Below, in pieces: positions 27,601 to 35,340 of a DNA stretch of 64,000 nt. The stretch lies in the NCBI GenBank assembly GCA_026874595.1, contig CM049319.1, positions 5,050,601 through 5,114,600 of the forward strand, in the 5' to 3' direction. Made by a program: the position numbers and the translations under genes. The notes beneath the pieces were generated by a model. That model was given only the letters and a program-made list of their open reading frames with translations. It was not told where the DNA came from and did no database searches. Source of the DNA: Sipunculus nudus. Its lineage: Eukaryota > Annelida > Sipuncula > Golfingiida > Sipunculidae. The first letter of the stretch is position 1. Each line of letters begins with the position of its first letter.

Positions 27601-30600
27601 ATATTAAATAAAATAAAGTATCTGCAAAAATATTGCCCTGAAACCGTTTGCTTACACCTATAAACGTGTTAAAAAACTTGGACCGGGTGCAATCACAGCT
27701 GTCAACATAAACACAGTGCATGCTTCGCCCAGTCCACAACACGTGTCAATCAGGAGATGCCCTGACTGACTTGGCCCAAAAAATGTAATACATTTTCCCC
27801 CTGGCTGAAGTATTGTGTGTTGCAGCTCACAATCAGACCTCCGGTCACACCACCTTAAGGTAAACAGACACACACGGACTGTTTACCAACATGCAGAGCC
27901 ATAAAAAGGTGTTAAACAGCCGTATGCGCAGAACTGTTATTGTGTGCCGGGATGGTTTTGCTGGGAAACTTTCGAAGAAAGTAAAACTGAACTGAGTGTG
28001 AAAGAGTAGGCATAAAATTGTTCCTGATTATGCCTCTTTAAGCAAAAGCTAGACCAAGTTGGGGCTCAGTTATGACCAGGAATATAACAACAAAACAGTT
28101 AGCCCGATTGAATCGGACTCAATATTATTTGGCCCTGCCATATATTGAGTCCGATAGCCATACAATGAGAGTTTCTACAATATAAGCCACGGAAGATACA
28201 ACGGATCCATTGCATCTTCTTTGACTGCCTGTTCACTGTCAAACAACAAGACACAGGAATACATCATTTTAACATCACCAAGTATGTGTTTCATGGTTTC
28301 GATAGCAACTAAAATCAAACTTGGATCATCATTTTTAAACATTTACTGACCATTTAACCAGAGGCATGTCAGCGAGTTTAGTAGGGACAGAGAAGAAATG
28401 TCGAACAGGTGCACTGATAGCCTTGCTGACTCAAGTGATTGACAGCTAAAATGTTGTTACATTTTGTTTCAACGGGCCCGGCGCGGAAGAATGACTGCAC
28501 GCACGGGTAATAAACACCTGTTGATACTGATTACAAGGGCATTGGGTGGCGTGTAGTCTGAGGCTTATATTGTAGAAACTCTCACTGTATGGCTATCGGA
28601 CTCAATATATGGCAGGGCCTAATAATATTGAGTCTGATTCAATTGGGCTACAAAACAGTTGACAGGAAAGACCTTCGACCCTGAAGCGGATCATATGGGA
28701 CAAATCAGTGATAGCCCAGAGGAATATTATGCATCATGGAAAGTTTTCCTCGGTGGGTGTCAATCATAGCATTCGCGAGGGGATGCAGGACACACGCCTC
28801 GTAAACCCTTGCATGATGCATAACAATCTACTGGGCTATAACCACTACTTGTCAAACCATTGGAACGTGGGCAAAAGGTTGCAAAAAGTGTTAACTTTGG
28901 ATCAATTTAAAATTCTTCAATTCCATAGTATTAATCTTTCATTTCATGGACTTGCAGGCATGGAAGAATAAAAAGTTAGGGACATATTTTTATAAAAAGA
29001 CATATAGATAATATATACACCTTTTGGCTTTTATTGTCTGTGCAACGTTTTAATTATATACCACAGGCACTGCAAGCAAGGTTTATAAAAATTAAGGTAT
29101 AATGTTTCAAGTATATGTTCATTCTGAACCAGTTTTTGATATAGGCCTATAAATTAATATTTCATAGTAAACTTAGAAATGGAACCAAAGTATATTGTTC
29201 TAATTGCAAAGCCTGCCACCAGCCTGTCCTGAACCATGACCGAGCACTACTACACGGAATATCAAATCCTGATCACGTGTCCTCCGGGACAGACGCGGTA
29301 ACGTTGGCCAGTCTTGTTGCCGGATCGGAGCTTAAAACTACCACATAAGAATGTATAACCGGATTCGGTATAAAGAATACAATAAAGTGAAACTATATTA
29401 CTTTATGGAAGCTAAAATACTGAACAGAAAAGAATTATATCAAATCATAGGGACAGTTTGGCCAGAGTGATCAGCGAGTCATATCACTCACCGACGTCGC
29501 CATATTTGTGTCCTGGTGTCAAGGAAAATTAAGCTCCATTTAAAGTTAAACCGCAGGAAAACTAGTAAAATTTCAGAAAACTAAAATATCATCAGCGGCT
29601 TCACGAAATCAGAATCTTATTTAAACATGGGCAGAGCAAGGTTTTTGAGGAGGAAAGGGAAGGGGATAGCATCTGAGGAATTTACGTATATATATTTTTT
29701 TTTAACTTAAATTACCTTATTTTAGTAAATTGCGTCTCTCGCAAAAACTTAATGTACGTGTGTATGTGTGTGTGTGTGGGGGGGGGGGGGGGTTGGCTTA
29801 ATATAGACCTATTAGGTAGGTCCTGAAATCAAACATTTTTTTTGGGTCACTTTTTTTTCATTTAAAGTGCACTTTCCTGCAAGTATATATGTAGGGGGAA
29901 GTGTGACATCAAATTTTTAGTGACTGATACTGATACTTGCTTGATAGTCATGAAAGTAGTCATCCAAAGGGTTGGATCTAATCCCTGTCCCCCCCCCCCC
30001 CAACTCCCCCGTCCCCTTCTTCAGATCCCCGTCTGAAACGTCTATAGATCCGCCCCTGGATCTTGGAATATCAGTTAAAGCAACCTTTCTTCTTTTCATC
30101 AATGGAAAATGTTTTACGGATAATCTCAGGTAAACTAAATAATAAATAAGGATCTTGTTGATATAAATAAAAAATTTCACGTTTCATAACGATATCAGTT
30201 TCCAAGCATTTACATGTATTAGAAGATTTAATATATTGGAAGATTAATTCTTTTGCTGATTTAATTATGCACGCCTAACGTGCGATTTTTTTTACAGACC
30301 ATGCATGCAGACCTGCATTTTGTTCGTTTGATTATAAATAAAAATCCGTATAGCGGACCATAAGTTTACCATTCCGTCCAACTTCAGGCATTATAAAGTT
30401 ATATAGCTCCTATTCAATTATTAAACCTAATAATTCGGTCAGTCTAGAAAGACAAAAAAAAAAGTTTATATACAAAGAAATTTTGTTGAATAGGCTATTC
30501 TCCACTAATACCCTCTTATCAAAAGAGTGAAAATATTCCGACTAGCTTACAAATAAAAAGTCATAAAAAAGCCCATTTTGACTTGGTACTATCACCTACC

Positions 30601-30768
30601 TATGGTATAAGGCGTGAGTCCCTCGTCCTGGTATCGGGTGTTCCAGTAATCATGACCTGACCACGGCTGTCCTGACGTTATCACACATTGAGCCAGCAAC
30701 CATGTGACCACCACAGGTCCCACGCTCATCATGTCAGGCTGATGACATATGTGCTGGACGTACATCAT
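1..30768 (-). CDS. Multi-exon LRR/fibronectin-III extracellular protein, 3' end off window
   Basis: Twenty-seven exons chain in one open frame (3,485 coding nt, about 1,161 codons), each bordered by AG acceptors and GT donors. The order is signal peptide (exon 1), LRRNT cysteine cap (exon 2), about 35 leucine-rich repeats (exons 3-24), LRRCT cap with NPLGCDCN (exon 25) and a fibronectin-III-like domain (exons 26-27) cut by the window edge. This layout belongs to cell-surface or secreted LRR proteins used in adhesion, guidance or recognition. The ligand and any transmembrane or cytoplasmic part are not visible. Intron 1 is phase 1, introns 2-24 are all phase 2, intron 25 phase 1 and intron 26 phase 2. 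Many Asn-X-Ser/Thr sequons support an extracellular fate. I cannot assign it to a named family: Slit-, LRIG- and chaoptin-like proteins share parts but not this exact order. The exon chain is confident; the function is not. Confidence 0.88.
585..726 (-). CDS. LRR gene exon 26: first half of FN3-like domain
   Basis: 142 nt, phase 1 in, phase 2 out. VTATAPGQYQLLVQWDAPPE has the A/B-strand pattern of a fibronectin-III domain (hydrophobic L-V-W before a Pro-rich turn). A longer plus-strand frame over the same bases (444-785) is only its shadow. Confidence 0.8.
1262..1458 (-). CDS. LRR gene exon 25: LRRCT cysteine cap
   Basis: 197 nt, entering in phase 2 and leaving in phase 1. DFGNNPLGCDCNTFLTIRDV is the diagnostic start of an LRR C-terminal cap (N-P-x-x-C-x-C). 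Two later cysteines (GGTCATP and FQC) complete the four-Cys pattern. Confidence 0.92.
2210..2416 (-). CDS. LRR gene exon 24: last three LRRs
   Basis: 207 nt, phase 2 at both ends. Repeats start at DWSSNQIEWI, LEELLLQNNQIPSFPTM and LRKIDLSSNNLQAFGDRAF. The next exon opens with the LRRCT cap, so these close the solenoid. Confidence 0.92.
2827..2973 (-). CDS. LRR gene exon 23: two LRRs
   Basis: 147 nt, phase 2 at both ends. DISRNHIGSVPVGSF then MEELILQDNNITVIPTSLL, both standard. Confidence 0.9.
3056..3905. repeat. 17-bp minisatellite (CCACCCCACTATCATGA) ending in a MITE end
   Basis: About 45 imperfect copies of a 17-bp unit, variants mainly at the TCATGA/TCACAA/TCACGA positions. The block 3840-3905 after the array (ggtggtcgtgttagcgaga, then tttcactgta) is the same terminus as at 60.6 kb. 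It lies in the intron between LRR exons 22 and 23. Confidence 0.85.
4511..4723 (-). CDS. LRR gene exon 22: three LRRs
   Basis: 213 nt, phase 2 at both ends. HLNNNGLRIISGKIF, HLYLNGNELVGLPADSF and IDLTDNKLVIYPGPAL are three clear successive repeats. Confidence 0.92.
4946..5146. mobile_element. Possible short MITE with poly-G core
   Basis: The left end cagaagcggatcgggggg and right end cccctgaatctacccctg are imperfect inverted repeats, and CAAAT flanks both sides. The end resembles the CAGGGGCGGATC terminus seen again at about 30043-30058. No coding capacity. The 5-bp duplication is short and could be chance. Confidence 0.4.
4958..4978. repeat. Poly-G run (21 nt)
   Basis: Uninterrupted G tract on the plus strand. 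Other runs: 8159-8174, 26635-26651, 29778-29792 and a poly-C at 29989-30001. All lie in introns of the LRR gene; run lengths may be assembly-limited. Confidence 0.9.
5345..5494 (-). CDS. LRR gene exon 21: two LRRs
   Basis: 150 nt, phase 2 at both ends. Contains FINVECTEDLRLDNNSITEV, a repeat with one cysteine, closing with FFPVKVNRHL. Confidence 0.85.
6018..6296 (-). CDS. LRR gene exon 20: largest repeat exon
   Basis: 279 nt (93 codons), phase 2 at both ends, spanning nearly four repeats: NLANNILTKIPDA, LDLSGNRITSLPSGIF, LKLHNNKIPVVESNAF and a Cys-containing repeat ending LGGNPLRELKPGSF. The three extra repeats without introns point to intron loss. Confidence 0.92.
6949..7092 (-). CDS. LRR gene exon 19: two LRRs
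   Basis: 144 nt, phase 2 at both ends. YLDGNKLGRFMQLPV and then LRLQNNDIAFVEDGTF. The acceptor gtattaag has a weak pyrimidine tract. Confidence 0.87.
8320..9350. repeat. Diverged tandem repeats (TTGTGCCTTGTTAACAC family)
   Basis: The phrase 'tgccttgttaacac-ct-g…cgtaatttgggagtac' recurs near 8350, 8488, 8810 and, cut short, 9340. 'caccaccagtcttcc-a-gctgaaagg' recurs at about 8578 and 8896. 'catcaacagctga-aatgt-aaa' recurs at about 8395, 8690 and 9030. No coding. Distantly related to the GGTGGCGCCACC family. Confidence 0.75.
9543..9686 (-). CDS. LRR gene exon 18: two LRRs
   Basis: 144 nt, phase 2 at both ends. LTRLELQNNDITFLPDTAF is a strong repeat, preceded by a divergent one (MGDNFYRFLHENPFSNL). 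The acceptor may be cctgcag or the AG two bases further on; the first keeps frame. Confidence 0.88.
10156..10221 (-). CDS. LRR gene exon 17: single LRR
   Basis: 66 nt, phase 2 at both ends. KLDHNRIISVEDGTFPDEIQ matches LxxNxIxxVxxGTF. Confidence 0.86.
10570..10835 (-). mobile_element. tRNA-derived SINE
   Basis: The minus strand opens with CCAGCTTCCTTGGTCTAGGT (A box) and, about 45 nt on, GTTTGAATCTC (B box, 10760-10770), then an unrelated tail. These are the internal RNA polymerase III promoter boxes of tRNA-derived SINEs. In the intron between LRR exons 16 and 17. Confidence 0.65.
10845..11060 (-). mobile_element. Second tRNA-derived SINE
   Basis: Minus strand: A-box-like CAGCTCAGTGATTAAGCC (10997-11014) and B box GGTTCAATCTCC (10966-10977), then a tail that includes 'ctagga-atgaccagaagtca', also found near 15825, so related copies exist. 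Confidence 0.65.
11522..11671 (-). CDS. LRR gene exon 16: two LRRs
   Basis: 150 nt, phase 2 at both ends. DLSYNTIEYVPEAV opens the first repeat; ITSLHLSGNRLTFLVRDTF is one of the best-conserved repeats in the protein. Confidence 0.9.
12030..13400. repeat. Dimeric tandem array with palindrome GGTGGCGCCACC
   Basis: Palindrome or near-palindrome cores sit at 12171, 12321, 12421, 12570, 12697, 12846, 12975 and 13128. Spacing is mostly alternating, about 127-129 and 149-153, so the higher-order unit is about 278 bp made of two halves. One half reads gcaggtggcgccaccagttt, the other gtaggtggcgccacctgtca; each carries 'gatatgagtgatttta' or 'gatatgagcttggatg' downstream. It lies in the intron between LRR exons 15 and 16. 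Confidence 0.85.
13693..13842 (-). CDS. LRR gene exon 15: two LRRs
   Basis: 150 nt, phase 2 at both ends. Contains LTSLRELYMEYNLLTYSTV, then a repeat with FNCSGSLTIL. Two cysteines (DLCQL, FNCSG) could pair within the solenoid. Confidence 0.87.
14263..14397 (-). CDS. LRR gene exon 14: irregular double repeat
   Basis: 135 nt, phase 2 at both ends. Starts WADHNQINDTAEYSKESF and ends VPFSTTPNITRL. The middle is rich in aromatic and charged residues and is poorly LRR-like, perhaps an insertion loop. Confidence 0.8.
14860..14937 (-). CDS. LRR gene exon 13: single LRR
   Basis: 78 nt, phase 2 at both ends. WISDNALTRLPQEALFEDDY continues the repeat series. Confidence 0.87.
14952..14989. repeat. Short tandem repeat AGTATAA
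   Basis: Five units of agtataa(a) directly upstream of LRR exon 13. Confidence 0.9.
15815..15905. repeat. Fragment related to the 10.9-kb SINE tail
   Basis: 'gcacaaggctaggaacaatc', then 'ggaagtcataacct', matches 10888-10920 with mismatches. No Pol III boxes remain. Confidence 0.5.
16207..16359 (-). CDS. LRR gene exon 12: about two LRRs
   Basis: 153 nt, phase 2 at both ends. Begins DVNNNRITKLYGKAFADLPE, then a second less regular repeat (LILFDAFWKINKRLKYL). The double length suggests loss of an ancestral repeat-boundary intron. Confidence 0.85.
16804..16875 (-). CDS. LRR gene exon 11: single LRR
   Basis: 72 nt, phase 2 at both ends. EIHQNEMEMLPYRTIYNMPK follows the LxxNxMxxLP consensus. Confidence 0.85.
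17511..17582 (-). CDS. LRR gene exon 10: single LRR
   Basis: 72 nt, phase 2 at both ends. NISNNRLQLIEQDALSQLKN fits LxxNxLxxI..xALxxL. The acceptor cattccag has a short pyrimidine run. Confidence 0.87.
18103..18183 (-). CDS. LRR gene exon 9: divergent LRR
   Basis: 81 nt, phase 2 at both ends. GVDGNLMRAISVDHLSPLST keeps L/I spacing but is longer and less regular. It is accepted because frame and splice sites fit both neighbours. Confidence 0.78.
18569..18640 (-). CDS. LRR gene exon 8: single LRR
   Basis: Exactly 72 nt, phase 2 at both ends. SLSNNKIEFLPGEAFRDMPE is a textbook 24-residue repeat ending in LLYL. Confidence 0.9.
19291..19359 (-). CDS. LRR gene exon 7: single LRR
   Basis: 69 nt, phase 2 at both ends. 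ALMNNEIVWLPPGLFSGTNI matches LxxNxIxxLPxGxF, the standard extracellular repeat. Confidence 0.88.
19601..19684 (-). CDS. LRR gene exon 6: extended LRR
   Basis: 84 nt, phase 2 at both ends. Starts with the canonical NLAFNKIQ (LxxN.I) and carries a longer convex side (TTGDLLDVVWTFPPSLTHV). Confidence 0.85.
20100..20162 (-). CDS. LRR gene exon 5: short LRR
   Basis: 63 nt, phase 2 at both ends, the shortest repeat exon (21 residues). IDRFPAINGTNMEIL keeps the second half of the repeat consensus. The acceptor is ttttccaag. Confidence 0.8.
20783..20857 (-). CDS. LRR gene exon 4: single LRR
   Basis: 75 nt, phase 2 at both ends. The repeat includes FDTILNNSFSHITNLRKL: the N..F...I..L..L backbone of a typical extracellular LRR. 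Confidence 0.85.
21268..21336 (-). CDS. LRR gene exon 3: first LRR
   Basis: 69 nt, phase 2 at both ends. Encodes a degenerate first repeat, including YDFHNISAETFTSTNIQE, with the F...L/I spacing of an LRR and an N-glycosylation sequon (NIS). Confidence 0.8.
21505..21625. repeat. CA/TA compound microsatellite
   Basis: (CA)n then (TA)n with TATC interruptions, about 120 bp, in intron 2 of the LRR gene. Confidence 0.95.
21780..23380. repeat. Further copies of the GGTGGCGCCACC repeat family
   Basis: A perfect core at 21804-21815, then three tandem units of about 122-130 bp from 23030 (ggcaccacc, ggtggcaccacc at about 23160, ggtggcgacacc at about 23290) with shared text 'aatttcaggctgatatatcaaa'. 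They flank LRR exon 2. Confidence 0.7.
22637..22784 (-). CDS. LRR gene exon 2: LRRNT cysteine cap
   Basis: Residues about 57-105. The cysteine pattern C-x2-C-x-C followed by a later C (ECQGCTCSESLKIIKDC) fits an LRR N-terminal cap, here preceded by an acidic low-complexity stretch. The acceptor ttccttacag and donor gtgagtgg are good. It joins exon 1 across a 7.8-kb intron. Confidence 0.85.
23395..24020. repeat. Tandem repeats 'ctgcactgagtgaactcttgacct'
   Basis: At least six copies of the 24-bp phrase nested in longer units ending 'gttgccaaatctgaaacagttggcagtctg-caaagctataaata'. Also a 23-bp triplet repeat (catgaggtgatcacatg) at 23812-23892. Confidence 0.8.
24535..24695. repeat. Tandem duplication, unit about 79 bp
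   Basis: Two almost identical copies starting 'catttacacaacacttggta' and ending 'ggtatgcttacttggcca'. Near identity implies recent duplication. Confidence 0.88.
25340..25740. repeat. Tandem repeat, unit about 175 bp
   Basis: 'cagcttcccataactcagcc' recurs at about 25349, 25525 and 25698 with long shared downstream text ('tcattgaatcaaaaccattt'). More diverged copies run on to about 26340, ending in 'gacggacaacgccacaccat', also found in part near 23752. Confidence 0.85.
28101..28649. mobile_element. Non-autonomous DNA transposon (MITE) with about 90-bp TIRs
   Basis: The left end (agcccgattgaatcgg… to about 28190) is the inverted complement of the right end (about 28558-28649, …gattcaattgggct) over about 90 bp with a few mismatches. 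The element is flanked by a perfect 11-bp direct repeat, acaaaacagtt, at 28090-28100 and 28650-28660. Long TIRs and a 9-11 bp duplication are typical of Mutator-like elements. The middle of about 370 bp shows no transposase. It lies in intron 1 of the LRR gene. Confidence 0.82.
30600..30768 (-). CDS. LRR gene exon 1: start codon and signal peptide
   Basis: The longest start is ATG at 30768, directly preceded in frame by TAA. An ATG pair at 30732/30729 is more likely used, because MMSVGPVVVTWLLAQCVITSG reads as a classic short signal peptide (hydrophobic VVVTWLLA core, small residues at the cleavage end). After cleavage the mature protein would begin near QPWSGHDYWN. The donor is gtaggtga and the exon ends in phase 1. 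Confidence 0.8.
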
Positions 30769-33100
30769 TTATATACAATCATCATCATTTACATTCATAT
30801 AATGTTAAAATTTACATGTGTTATATATTGCTTTGGTTTATATTCACGGGGCTAAAATTCAATTAAATTTCAAGCTTTTAATTCGCAATTTCACTATACT
30901 TTAACCAACACTGTATATGCATAACAATATATAATCGTTTGACGAAGCCCAAAAATATCTATCACATGGGGAAATTCCTTCTTCATTATTGGTAGGTAAA
31001 ATAAATCTTCGACTTGCGACTCTACAGGTAGTGGCAACCAACTTAGTATGTCAGTTGATGAGGTTGAACAACATAGACTATTCACCTATACAGGTGAAGG
31101 TTAATGAGGCTGAACAATATAGAATGTTCACTTACAGGTGTAGGTGGGGCGTCTTATGGAATTCACTTAGGTTTCATATTTGCGATAATTTCCTTTTCGC
31201 GAACACCGCGAATTTGGAACCCTCGCGAAAAGAAAGCCAACCACAGTAATCAATATAGTTTCTCCTCTTTCATTTGAAATCCTTCTATCTGTCAAACGCA
31301 TCGTCAAATACAATGAATCCCCAGCGTTCTGTTTAACAGTTTACAAACCCTTACCGTTATTTACCTTGTTCATCGGTCACTTCCCTAGATGTTATTTGAA
31401 CCTGATCTTTGCTCATTTCCGACAAGTTTATTTATCGATCTGGCATATACATTAATAAAATTATCAATTAAAATCTCATAACGTTATATAGAGGAATACG
31501 TGTGATCATACATTGATTTGAATGATGTTGGTATTAATTTAAAATATTAAAAAATTATCGATGGAAAATGTACCTTGATAATGTATTAGAGGTAAAATCC
31601 CTAAGTATGTGATGAAAAAAACAATATTATTATGAAAAATTGAAAGAGTTATTTCCATACCTGCTAAACAAGTCCCGGAATAGTGTATCCAAAAAATGGC
31701 TGGCAATAGTGTTATATGGTGTGCATGCGTATATAAGGTATAACATGCAACAGCTTTAGGTTACACGAGGACAGACCATAAGTGGCTATACAGCCTTAAT
31801 ACTGTGATGTATATTCAATAATTATGTTCGTATACGTCTCCTGTCATGAAGCGGTGATTACAATGGATTTAAGCATTGTACTGACCTAGGCCTGACCGGA
31901 CTGTTAGTGGTACATGTTATGCTGTATGACCACCCGAGGTGTGCTTTGTTCGCCTTAATTATAACTGTCCTGAAACATGTTTTATATAGCGCGGGCCAAT
32001 ATACCACCGCCTTATATAAAAGGATTAATCATGTCATGCTGACTCAAGAATAGCCCAGAACAGCAAAGCATAGAAAAGCAATATGAGAAGCAGTCACGAT
32101 CTTGTATACAAGGTATATACACAACCATAAGATATTATTAGTTAGTTGTATAATATGAATGAAAAAAGGACATTTTAGCAGCTTTTGCACAAATAATTTT
32201 TCCCAATGCAGTTTTAGGCTTGGTTTATGATTCAAAGGGTAAGACTCTCTCGCTATGAAACCTTTAAAAGGCTTATCATCTTATTTGTATTCGTCTAGTA
32301 ATTAATGTATTAATCTAATTAAAACTAATCTAATTAAATTAGCTCCCTAGCAGCCAGAGACTCATGTCTATAAAACCACAGTGATTAAATGGTAACATCG
32401 CATGTAAATTGGTATAAACCTTACGCACCTTTTTGGAACCGAGTGAACATGTTTGGCTTAAACAACATTGATCTCAGCTGTACTAGTATAAAATATGAAG
32501 ATTCAATCTGCATTAATAATATCTATTATTCCTGAGTTTCAAGATGCTAAACGTGCAAAATACACTTACAATGAGATAATGATCTTTATCATAATTTTCA
32601 GTTTTGCTTGATTTCGTCTGGTTTGTTTTTAATTCTTATATTTCATTCTTCTAGTGTTAAATGGAAACGGCAATAACTGCAGACAGGTGTTAAGCACAAT
32701 TTGAAGTAAGAGCACACACTATCTACCTGTTATTCTTTTATGAGGCTATACATGGCAAAAATTCATCTGCATGCCAACATGGAAGAATTCAGTCAACTTT
32801 AACTGTTACGGTACTGGACTAGTTATGCATTTACCAAAGGTTCAATTAATGCAAGTGAAGTAAGATATTCAGTCATAGTGGCATCATGTTTCAAATTGTA
32901 AAGAAATTAATTTGGTGAAATATAAACGTTTTGAGATCAACAACTGTTCATAATCAACAGGGCACAGCCGAGACATGTAAATCTAACTTTTTTTAAGAAC
33001 AAGGTAAACTGGCACCATAAGGAAAAAGCATCCCTTATAATTAAACCTTGGCGAATGAGGTGGACTTCTCAAGAAGATTCGTACAACGTAAACGCAATGA
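30769..33100. other. Upstream region of the LRR gene
   Basis: No gene recognised. It should contain the promoter of the minus-strand LRR gene. Seen: a direct duplication of about 55 bp (31057-31136), a TCGCGA hairpin repeat (31194-31231), and TATA-like strings on the plus strand at about 31731 (TATATAAGG) and about 32014 (TATATAAAAGG), with no open frame behind them. Confidence 0.5.
31194..31231. repeat. TTTTCGCGA/TCGCGAAAA hairpin
   Basis: A 9-bp perfect inverted repeat with a 20-nt loop containing another CGCGAA. Probably the end of a short dispersed element; it sits upstream of the LRR gene. Confidence 0.6.
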
Positions 33101-33882
33101 ATAAATGAGTCACCTGAGAGGGCCCTACGCGTAAAATGACTACAAAGTGCACCGCGAATCAAAGCGTCTTGATTGTGAAAATGCCACAAAGAACCAGTAG
33201 TGAACTTCTGCTGCGGAACAGCAAAAGGGTACTGATTATTGCTACACTGCTGGTACGGTATTTCTTCCTAGTACTCGACAGCTCTATTATTTGCCCTTGC
33301 AAGATGTATAGTCTGGGCAAACTATTCCTGCTCCTGATCTGCATCGCTCCACAATGATGCCTACGTTGACGGAATTGGTGCGTCTCTACAATAACATAGT
33401 TCTGCAACGTCAGCGCTTGGAAAAGCAGCTTAAGCATAAAATAAGAGAAGCCATGGAAGGAGGTGAAGTAACGCAGAGACGCCATGCCAGCCAACACCAC
33501 GTTTCAGTGCACCACGCGACTACCATCCCAAACTTTGCGCTGTTCTAAGCTATGTCGGAGCAAAGACTACTGCACCTGGTCGGTTGAAGATGTTCACTCG
33601 GACGACAAATTAAGCTCAGCATGGAAGAGATCGCATCGTTCAACGGGAATGGTTCAAGATTTGCTAAGATATATAAGAAAATCAGGCGAGAAGAATCATA
33701 AGTTTACAGGAAGATGTCAGCTTTTTTTTTCGCTGCTTCCATTGATCTACAGGATGAAACCCTAGCGTAAAACGTCATCTGTTCCGTAGGAAAATGAGAT
33801 GTGTTGAAATGTTGTTCAGGGTTACGGGCAACGCGCTGTCATCCAAATTTACAAGTTACATCAGAGAATGGAGATTCGATGA

Positions 33883-34101
33883 AGGCAGAAAAAAAGACTG
33901 CGGAGGTCGAAGAAGCTCACCATTCAACAAGGCCAGGGTCGTCATGAAGAAGAATTATTCGTCACAAAAGTGGTTAAAGGTACTCCAAAGGACAACGTGG
34001 TCTGTAACAAATGCAGTGAGTTCAACAACAAGGAACACGCCTGTCGATTCCAGGACTCTAAATGTTACTTTGTCAAGAAGAAGAGACACTTGCAGACATA
34101 G
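33883..34101 (+). pseudogene. Decayed gag-like zinc-knuckle fragment of an LTR retroelement
   Basis: The open stretch includes NVVCNKC, then HACRFQDSKC and KKKRHL. The spacing C-x2-C…H-x-C-R-F-x-D-x-K-C matches the paired zinc knuckles at the end of Gag in Ty3/Gypsy-type elements, but the second knuckle has lost cysteines (FVKKKRHLQT then stop). Adjacent plus-strand frames (33794-34204, 33354-33548) look like shifted pieces of the same relic. No LTRs or intact pol seen; heavily frameshifted and inactive. Assignment rests on motif recognition only. Confidence 0.5.
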
Positions 34102-34654
34102 TCAGGATGGTCACTGGAGTTATTGTATTAGACAATGTTCTCCAGCAACCGTTAAAACTGAACTGCTCTCTATTCGCGTTCAACACAGTCACATATTCAC
34201 CTGACAAATTATATTCCAAGATCCTAGAGAGCCTGGGATGATGAAGCTACATTATCCTCCCTGCAACTACATTTCGGAGCATCAAGTGCCATCTGGAAAA
34301 ATATCACTGTCTGGGATACGCTCTCGGAAGTGCAAATGTCAGTAAAGACGTTTGTGAAAGTCAATACAACATGCGAGAAAGCACGGTAATAGACCTGTAA
34401 AGAACATCTGCGGTGAAAATGCGGACCTACACGAGGTGGGAATAAGGAAGTTTAAAAAATCCGAGTAGGAGATGGCTTTCAAACGAGGTGTGATATCCTG
34501 CAAAACACTCACTCACACGGCCGGGCTTATGATAATCGCTAAGAAATCTGAGAGTACTTTCTGCAAGTACAGAATCCTGGTAGTGCCTATCACCAAATCT
34601 TTTCCCCTTAAAAATGGACCCCAATTTATTTGTCTATGGACACTATAAACTTTA

Positions 34655-34815
34655 AACCTTATTTATTTTATATGCATTACACAAATAGTATTATAACGAA
34701 GACTAGGGACACTCCATTACTCAGGCGGTAGCGTTCGGTAGTGTCCACAGATGAAGGAAACCAGAGAACCCGGAGAAAATTATCGGCCTTTCACGGGACA
34801 CAACAACCAAGTATA
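34655..34815 (-). mobile_element. SINE tail fragment of the 49.6-kb family
   Basis: Matches the low-coordinate body of the 49.6-kb copy ('acaaatagtattataac', 'gacactccat', 'cggtagtgtc', 'cccggagaaaattatcggcc') but lacks the tRNA-like head. Confidence 0.55.
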
Positions 34816-35290
34816 AAGCCATAGGAATACTGCCATAAAAACGTGGTTAACTGATGCAGAAGTTACGTGATGGATACTGTCTTACTGAAACTAATGCTGC
34901 TCTCAGATACGTTGATTGGTGCCAAAGGTAACAAAGGGCCAACTGAAAAAAAGAGCTGTCCGTTGACGTATCCAGAGGCATAACAGTTGCTCAAAGTCTC
35001 CAGCATGATGTTCTAAAGATAGACATCGAATGCAATTGCAGAAAGTTAACAATGATGACAATGCACTCTGAAGTTTGCAGAAGTCTTTCCATCTTTGTTC
35101 TTCAGAAGAACTGCACTAATACGTGCTTGTACCATACTTTCATTCCATGAATGAGGTTGATATCAATTGACCTCACCAACACAGCACATATGCGCCGCCC
35201 TTTTCACCTAATTATGATGAGACCCCGAAACGCTCCTTCACAGAAGGCTTTCAATGCCCATGGTTGCGAGAGCTCTTTACAACACAATAG

Positions 35291-35340
35291 TGACGTCACA
35301 GAGGTCGATGACGTATGACGTCGCATTGATGACGTCATCA
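35291..35340. promoter_or_regulatory. Cluster of CRE/ATF-type sites
   Basis: Full palindromic TGACGTCA at 35291-35298 and within the 14-bp palindrome TGATGACGTCATCA at 35327-35340, plus TGACGTAT and TGACGTCG at 35309-35323: four sites in 50 bp. CREB/ATF-family bZIP factors bind this core. No adjacent coding exon identified. Confidence 0.5.

Noticed and set aside
27658..27873. Possible coding exon in LRR intron 1 (71 codons, minus)
   Set aside because: No domain similarity, and its frame does not fit between the phase-1 end of exon 1 and exon 2.
31731..32024. TATA-box promoters for a plus-strand gene
   Set aside because: TATATAAGG-type strings exist but no open frame or exon follows; the AT-rich background makes them unremarkable.
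33354..33765. Overlapping plus-strand frames as a host gene
   Set aside because: No conserved domain, no splice structure; better explained as pieces of the decayed gag-like region.
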